The notes below the pieces were generated by a model. The model saw only the letters and a program-made list of their open reading frames with translations. It was not told the DNA's origin and did not search any database. The translations under genes were made by a program, and so were the position numbers. Below, piece after piece: positions 57,241 through 64,000 of a stretch of 64,000 nucleotides of DNA; position 1 is the stretch's first letter, and each line of letters opens with the position of its first letter. Source of the stretch: Whitmania pigra (taxonomy: Eukaryota; Annelida; Clitellata; Hirudinida; Haemopidae); assembly GCA_021613335.1 (NCBI GenBank), contig JAJTWR010000311.1:310001-374000 (forward strand). Reading direction: 5' to 3'.

Positions 57241-60180
57241 TAAGTGGGTAGAGGACCGAAGCCTCTTACCTGCCCACTATCAAACAGCAAAACATTGAAA
57301 AAATGAAACGAGAGGTCCAATTAGTAATAGACGAGAAAAGGAGACAAGTCATATTTATTGAGAAGGGAGGTGAAGCAACTATAGGTGCTAGCTGAGACAA
57401 AGCTATTAGGTAGTTTATTCCAAATGTTAATAATTGTGAAAAAATATTTGGTGTTGTCTATTGCGCAAAAATATGACCTTAGTTTAAATTGAGGACCTCT
57501 AGTTGATGAGTAGCTTGCAAAATGAGTATGGTTTTTAAGGTGAGTTGATGTTAAATTATTGATGATCCTGTATAATAAGCAGAGGTCAGCTATTAAACGG
57601 CGATGTTCAAGCGATTTAAGTTGTAAAGCCTTGAGCCGGTCATGGTACACGCATGCAAAAGCAGCTTAACACTACGGCTAAGTTTTTATCTGCTAATGGT
57701 TTTAAGATATCTGCGTCTAAATCACAAGCAGTTTTATTGACAAGCAGCTGGGTCAAGAGGAGTGAGGCCAACATCAGACTTCGCATCGGAAAGGAAGAAA
57801 TCCCCCTGTCTCCAACGGCCACCTTCTTAGGAATCGTCCTAGACTCAAAACTAAGTTGGTCTGCTCACGCAGAGGCTGTCAAGACACGTTGCTTGAAAAG
57901 ACTCAATGCAATGAGAGCTATCTCGGGAAGCTCATGGGGTGCTAGCAAATCCACTTTGCTACAAGTCTACAGAGCCACTATACGCTCCGTCCTCGACTAT
58001 GGCTGCGAGGTGGTAGATCTGGGATGCAAACAGATCAGGGACACCTACGACAAACTTCAGTACCAAGCGCTGAAGATCTGCTGTGGTGGCATGAGGGGAA
58101 CAAGTGCCTCGTCTCCACTGGTGGAATGCGGTGAGCTTCCCCTCGACCTACGTCGTAAGAAGCTCATGACAAACCACGCCCTCAGGTCTATTGCCATTAA
58201 AAATGAATCAGTTAAATCTAAATACTTCATTTCAGACAGCAAAAAGTCCAAGTCTCAAGCTAGGCTCCACTTCAAGATGAAGAAACGAGGGGAGACAACC
58301 CCGTACGAGAAAGTCGAGTCCCTTCTTCCGGCAGACATCCTAGGAGATATCGAAAAGGAAACTCTCACAATTTCTCCTTGGAGACTGAGGAAACCGGTGA
58401 TTGACACCTCGAATCTCTCCTTCGCATCCGACGACCCTCTGAGGAAGCTGGTAGCAATGGAGAAGATATGGGATCTCCAGGGAAGTCTCGTTTGTTATAT
58501 GGATGCCTCGAAGACGACGGACAACAAGGCAGGTATAGGGATCCACATCCCAAAGAAAAACGTGAACTTGAGCCTCAGGACATCAAGTCACAGCTGCATA
58601 AGTTCTGTCGAACTAGCAGCCATTGAGGACTGTCTGATTTACGTGAAGGACTCCTATCAGGGGGAGACCTTCGATATAGTTGTTCTGAGCGATTCGCTTA
58701 GTGCTTTAGAGGCCCTAAAGAATTGCAATAATGATGCTCCTGACATTAAGAAAACCCAGTTTCTAATTTCAGATATCCAGGAGAGCGGCAGAAAGGTCAC
58801 GCTCGTCTGGGTTCCTGCTCACGTTGGAATCCCTGGCAATGAGAATGCCGATGCTCTGGAAAAAGCCGCCACTGCAAGGGATCAGATAGACCGCTGGATC
58901 CCAGCGTCTGTCAATGATGTCAAAAGGTCCGTGGCCCACAACATCATCCAACAGTGGCAAGCCAGATGGGACGAAGACCCGCGAAGCCAGCATTACAAGA
59001 CCATAGAGAAACTTGTGTCGACCAAGAGCAAGTTCTAATGTGCCTCAAGGAAAAAGGAGTTCCTTATTTCCAGACTCCGAGTTGGAAAATGTGCTCTGAA
59101 CCAACACCTGTTTCTCTTAAAACATCATCCAGACTAAAAATGCAAGACGTGCCCTCGGGAAGATGAAAATGTGCAGCATTTCCTCATGGAATGTCCGGCC
59201 CAATCTGCCCTGAGGAGAGAAATCAGACTCAATACAAGTCTATCTGATATGAGTTCCTTGCTTAGCAATCCAGCGAGTGTGGACATCATCTACAGATGGA
59301 TTTGCAAAAATCGGAGTCAATTACTTTAGTGATTTTTATTTAAACTTTATTTAACTTATTATTATTTCATCCCTATTATTACACTAATACATATTATTAA
59401 TTTTAATAACTAACACTAACTAACAAGTCCAAATCATCCTAGTTATGCAACGGACTTTAATCAGTAAATAAACTTTAATAAATAAATAAACCGGTCATGG
59501 TACTTTAGCTGTCCAACAACAGGGATGGCCTTGGTAAATTTCTTTTGGATGTTTTCAATGTTCTCGATCAGGTATTTATGTTGAAGGTTCCAGACCTGAC
59601 TGCTGTACTCTAGGATTGGTCTGACATATACGCAGAAAGCTTTGGTGAGAAGATTCTTGTCCCTGGAGGTGAATGATTTGAGAATCAGTCTTGAACGGAC
59701 TGCAGCTTTGTGTGTGATGTTGTCAATGTGAAGCCGGAATTTTAAGTCTGAGTCTATGATGACACCAAGATCTCTGGTTTGATCAACAGTAGTGAGCAGG
59801 ATATCATCGATGTAGTATTGTTGTGGGCAGGGTCCATTCCTGGAACTGGTTTTAATTGAGCAATTAAAGCATTTTTCCTTGGCTAGGTTTAGCTGCCATT
59901 TTCTGCTCCATGTAGTGAGTGAGTCGATGCCTCTCTGAAGATCAGAATCATCCATTGACAGAGATTTGTAAAGTTTAATATCATCGGCAAATAGTTTAAT
60001 TGTGATATCCTTAGGTAGGGAGTCGACTATGTCATTGATGTAGATTAGAAACAAAGTAGGGCCCAAAACACTTCCCTGTGGCACACAACTAGTTACGTCA
60101 ATCGAACCGGATATTGAGCCATTTATGAGGATATGCTGTTTTCTTTGATACAGAAAATCGGAAAGCCACTGATACTATAT
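57241..60180 (-). mobile_element. CR1-like LINE, split by a younger LINE
   Basis: On the minus strand 60180-59505 encodes a reverse transcriptase: WLSDFLYQRKQHILINGS, CVPQGSVLGPTLFLIYINDI, KLFADDIKLYKSLS, LGVIIDSDLKFRLHIDNI and VRPILEYSSQVWN. It breaks off at GQLKYHDR. The same frame resumes beyond an insertion at 57648-57321: YHDRLKALQLKSLEHRRLIA and INIWNKLPNSFVSASTYS, ending at a stop at 57321-57323. The 5' part (endonuclease and RT fingers) is missing. The two parts keep their frames apart from the insertion, so this copy was fairly young when it was hit. An A/T-rich tail lies near 57200-57240. Confidence 0.85.
57649..59491 (+). mobile_element. LINE with RNase H domain (I/Nimb-like group), 5'-truncated, inserted with 13-bp target duplication
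   Basis: Flanked by CCGGTCATGGTAC at 57636-57648 and 59492-59504. The plus frame (57653 on) encodes the C-terminal part of an ORF2 protein: TATFLGIVLDSKLSWSAHAE, IRSVLDYGCEVVDLG and YQALKICCGGMRG. An RNase H domain follows with its acidic residues in place: VCYMDASKTTDNKAGIGI, SSVELAAIEDC, VVLSDSLSALEAL and PAHVGIPGNENADALEKAA. In-frame stops at 59036-59038 and 59135-59137 interrupt it before CKTCPREDENVQHFLMEC and the natural stop at 59327. RNase H after RT places it among I-group LINEs. Its 3' end (59431-59491) closes with AATAAATAAATAA. Confidence 0.9.
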
Positions 60181-60924
60181 ATAAATTATAGTCTACAATT
60201 ATCACAATTTGGATGCTGTTGCAAATGTAGATATCACGCATTTATAAGCTAATTAATTACAGCTTGAGCTATCAGGAGTTGGGTTACGACTTCAGACCAG
60301 AGTTATTGTGACTTTTATGGTGAGCAATAGTTTATGTGCGCAACCGCCATGTGAGCTATCGCCATTTGAGCAAAAGTCAGGGAATCGACTTTGACATGCC
60401 TGGTCTTGAACATGTTGAGAAAAAAATTAAGAACTGCATGCAATATTATGGTTATATATTTATCTAGTAGAATTTAATTAATTTTTACGCAATTTTGGGT
60501 TTATAAAAAATATACATATGGTAAAAAGTTCGTTTGTGACTAGCAAATTTATGTTAATTTACTTTGTAACATTTTATATTTTTAGTAGTATTTATTTATT
60601 GATGTGAAGTTATGAAATATTTATCACCAATCATTTTGACATTTGTTAAACTTCAAATTCATTTTAAGTTTGTTTTATAGTTTTGCGGGAGTGTTGGCCG
60701 CGGTTTTCATTTGTGAACCGCTTTTTGTATACCGACCAAAGAGTTGTCGTATTAGCCGTATTCCAACGTAGGTTCGTTAGTTGTTGTATGATTAGTGAAT
60801 TATCTATTATGTACAAATAGAAAGTGTATGATGGTAGAAGAAATTATTTGAAATTTGTGATGTTATTTATGAAGGCGACTGGATTCTGTTGAGGACAGAT
60901 TTATCAGTTTTGGAACGGATCGAG
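60181..60924 (+). promoter_or_regulatory. Upstream region of PARP1
   Basis: Holds a partial copy of the palindromic MITE (60337-60385, GTGAGCTATCGCCATTTGAG). From about 60680 there is a less AT-rich stretch, GCGGGAGTGTTGGCCGCGGT, 5' of PARP1 that probably contains its promoter. I cannot place the transcription start. Confidence 0.35.
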
Positions 60925-63900
60925 ATGTCTGAGCTACCCTTCCAGGCTGAGTATGCCAAAAGTGGCAGAGCCGGATGTAAATCATGTGGAAAGCTAATTG
61001 GTAAAGATAGTCTGAGACTGGCAGTCATGGTTCAGGTCTGTACGATTAATTTACTTTAGTAAAATTGGTCGAATATATATATTTTTAAATATTTAATCGA
61101 TATCTTAATTGATTGAGTGAACGACTGTGTAACATTCAGCAAGGATGATGGTAGATTCATGTAGGGTAAAGTGGCCCATACATTTTTTTTGGCAGCTCAA
61201 TGTTCAAATAAGCATATTTTTAGGTATTTAGAAAAATATTTAGAAATTGCTCAATCAACCCCTAGATCAGGGGTTCCCAACCCTTTTTATGTCCCGCACC
61301 CCTACAAAACTTTAGTATGTTCTCGCATACTCGCAAGAGTAATATAACTAATGTCTCGTAAGATGAAAAAAGTACTGAAATTGAGCAAAATATTTATAAG
61401 CTAAATTTTGAATGACATAAAAAAGAAAGAAGGCTATTTCAACAGTCAAACACAAACAGAATAAACAAATTAAGTACTTCATTGCATTTGTAAATTAAAA
61501 ATTACAAAAAAATATACCAACATCTATAATTTTAGAATTTAATGACTTTTTTGCTGCCGTTTCTCAGATATGATTTTGTAAAAATGTGATACTTTGTTTT
61601 ATTTATAAATGATTTTTCCAAGTATAAAGACTTTCTTTTGTGAAAATCTGGAACTTGCTTTCTGTTGTTCTCAACAACCTGAATACTCTTCTGTATGTTA
61701 TACATTGTTCTCACAATTGATTAGTTGAAGGCACCCTTAAAGCAACCGATGACTTTACGAGCATGTGGATATATTCCAAACAAGACTTTTGGCAATACGC
61801 TGAATCAAAGTGATGTTAAAAATTCTTTTTTCTTCTCCATTTTGCCTTTGTCTGCAACTAAGCAATTTCTTGATGCTCCAATCAACACCACTGAGAATTT
61901 TTATTTTGACATCTAACATATTTTCATCACCTGGAAACTTATTTTATGAAAGTGACATAGGAACCATTTATTTTTCGAGGCAGTTGTGTTGATCTTGGAA
62001 TCCTGTTTTATGTTTTATGCTAAAACATTTATTGGAGCTTTGCTTGCTGCAGAACATACCATGTCAGCAAAATTACAAAATTAAAAGCTAAAACATTCTT
62101 TTGCAGTCAGTTTGATCTATTTTCCAAAAAGGTTAATCTCACTGCATGTGACTTTGGCCAATTCACCTTAATATGTGATAAGCTCTAGGCATGAAGAAGT
62201 GCTACTGTTTAACCACCTTATTTTTCCAAAATTTCAAAACCCAAAATTAAAAGGCACAATTCAGTAATTTTTTTTCTTAATCTTCTTGTGGCAAGTATGA
62301 AATTCTGGCTGTTAAGACAGACAAAAAGGAATCACTGAACAGGAGCCAAAAGATCTAAAGTGCAGATGAGGTGGTTTGACAAGTTCAGAATCATCTAAAT
62401 GGGGAAAATTGGACAGATGGCTTGGAAAGATTGGATGGAACGCTTGAATGTTAGAACGGAAGTATGTTGTACCCAAAGCTGGGATCTTGAAAAACTTCAA
62501 ATGTTTTATGACCAGAGAAAATAAAGAAGTTATTTAATTAAAATAGTCCTAAAAAACAAAGTCGGTAACATTAATAAATTATTTCATAATAACACCATTA
62601 AAGTCACTTCGATGTACTGGGAGAAATGTTTTAGAAACTTTTAGATCACTGAGCTTCCTCTAAATGTTAAACTATAATATTAAGAAAAATTTTGCACAGG
62701 CAAGTATGATATTAATATGCAGTTGAATGTATTTATGCTAAGTATTTTGAATGCATAAGATTACTCTTATATGAATGATAAATGTTCTTTATTCAAATTA
62801 TTATATCATTTTGTTTTTGTTTCAGTCACGCCATTTTGATGGAAAGGTATTGCTTTCTTACCTGTTCTGATTTTATAAATAAAGGAATTAATGATTAATT
62901 AATATTTAGGTGCCTAATTGGTTTCATTTTGAATGCTTTTCTTCTCGTGCTAAATGCTTAAAGACAGATGATATACATGGATTTAATAATCTTCGTTGGG
63001 AAGATCAGGAAAAGATTAAGAATGGAATAATTGGTGAGTAGTTCATTATGTCAGCAAACCATCATTTATAAAGTATGAGATGTGATATTCTTTATAAATT
63101 TCCTATGTAATTTAAAAAGACTTGACACTACATCTCGAACCGAGTGTTTCATACTCTTTTGGGTATTAAAAAAAATTTTTAACATCTTTTGATGGTTATT
63201 TTTTTCCCTTGGTACCTTCTGAGATGTTTCACAGCTCATCGTATAATTTAGGATTTGTCATTGGTATTTATTTTTTAGAAGTAGTTGTTGCAAACTAACC
63301 ACCCTATGAAGTTTCATGTTTGTGGATTTACGCAATCTGTGTTAAGTGTGAAACCTTAAACCTTTATTTTAGGGAAGAATGCATCTACAACAATGACAGG
63401 GAATTTAGCTGCTGACATTGCTTACAAGGATTATTTAGTGGAATATGCTAAGTCGAACAGGAGCACATGTAGAGGATGTGGAGACAAAATCGAGAAGGTT
63501 TTAAATTAGAATTTTGACTTAGTAATTATAATATTAGTAATAATAACAACAAGTGATTTCGTTTAGTGCCTTGAGCTTAAGCATCAGGAGCGCTTAGACC
63601 AACATTAGTAGCTACTAAGTGCCCTCACTCACTTTGCAAGCATGCCGGCTTCCGCCCCATATTTTTGACTTTTGATTTAAAATACCTTAATGTTTGATAA
63701 GTTCATATTACCAATTTTTACCCAGGGACTGTTGAGACTTTCTCACAAAGAAATTGATTCAGAGAGAGCGATGTATGGTCCTCAAGATGCTTGGCATCAC
63801 TTGGATTGTTTTGTCAATAAGAGGGTAGAGCTTGGGTTTGCTGAGACGATGGATCCTTCCAAGTGAATAACCTACTTTTAAATTTATTATTATTATTATC

Positions 63901-64000
63901 ACCATTGCTGCTAATGTATTCTGTAAATAAATTGTGCCGATTCTAATTATATTTATTGTTCTTTAGAATTCCTGGTTTCAATCCCCTTCGAAATGAAAGC
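60925..64000 (+). CDS. PARP1: Poly(ADP-ribose) polymerase 1, 5' part (six exons, runs off the window)
   Basis: Exons 60925-61035, 62826-62846, 62910-63033, 63373-63497, 63726-63862 and 63969-64000 (cut by the window end), with phases consistent. Zinc finger 1: [29 protein letters not shown] and [10 protein letters not shown], giving the C-X2-C and H-X2-C ligands. Zinc finger 2: [33 protein letters not shown], then AWHHLDCFV and RVELGF. These two fingers detect DNA breaks and switch on the C-terminal ADP-ribosyltransferase, which must lie beyond the window. The start ATG gives MSELPFQ, a few residues shorter than the vertebrate N-terminus. Exon 2 is a 21-base microexon (SRHFDGK). Intron 1 is 1.8 kb and has a hAT-like end, CAGGGGTTCCCAACCCTTTT, near 61268. 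Confidence 0.95.

Noticed and set aside
1..64000. CRISPR arrays, bacterial operons or phage genes
   Set aside because: Spliced genes, poly(A) signals and animal transposons throughout; no regularly spaced short repeats.

Overview
The window is nuclear DNA from an invertebrate animal. It is AT-rich, its genes are split by short introns with ordinary GT-AG sites, and more than a quarter is recognisable transposon debris. A MADF-BESS protein, a four-CUB SOL-1-like protein, a DEG/ENaC channel and RLE-type plus L2-type LINEs point to an ecdysozoan, most likely an arthropod. I cannot name the species. Exon models were built by eye from splice sites, reading phase and protein motifs; exon phases and total lengths are internally consistent.

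Layout. 0-5.2 kb: AT-rich DNA with a 181-bp tandem duplication, an L2-like LINE end and hAT remnants. 5.3-12.0 kb (-): an 11-exon SOL-1-like four-CUB protein. 13.7-15.1 kb (-): a six-exon aquaglyceroporin. 16.4-17.3 kb: a dead hAT transposase. 19.8-22.6 kb (-): a single-exon 940-residue HECT ubiquitin ligase bracketed by direct repeats. 23.9-27.5 kb (+): a nearly intact LINE with a restriction-like endonuclease (R2/NeSL/Hero type). 28.4-32.2 kb (-): a 12-exon DEG/ENaC channel. 34.5-35.9 kb (-): ERH. 38.3-39.3 kb (-): a DXD glycosyltransferase. 40-43.4 kb: an internally deleted RLE LINE copy and a dead inverted copy of DEG/ENaC sequence carrying a hAT insertion. 44.2-45.3 kb (+): a MADF-BESS regulator. 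47.1-48.7 kb (+): a secreted ILEI-domain protein. 51.7-55.8 kb (+): CCDC43. 57.2-60.2 kb: one LINE nested in another. 60.9 kb to the end (+): the 5' part of PARP1 (both N-terminal zinc fingers).

The genes do not form an operon or a pathway. Housekeeping genes (ERH, CCDC43, PARP1) alternate with membrane and secreted proteins. The repeats are the most informative part. Several copies of the RLE LINE allow its two stop codons to be read as C-to-T changes at glutamine codons. Two tRNA-derived SINE families carry 3' tails that match LINEs in the same window. Three hAT elements still have 8-bp target duplications. Pieces of DEG/ENaC sequence at 13 kb and 42-43 kb show that this channel gene was duplicated locally and that the extra copies died.
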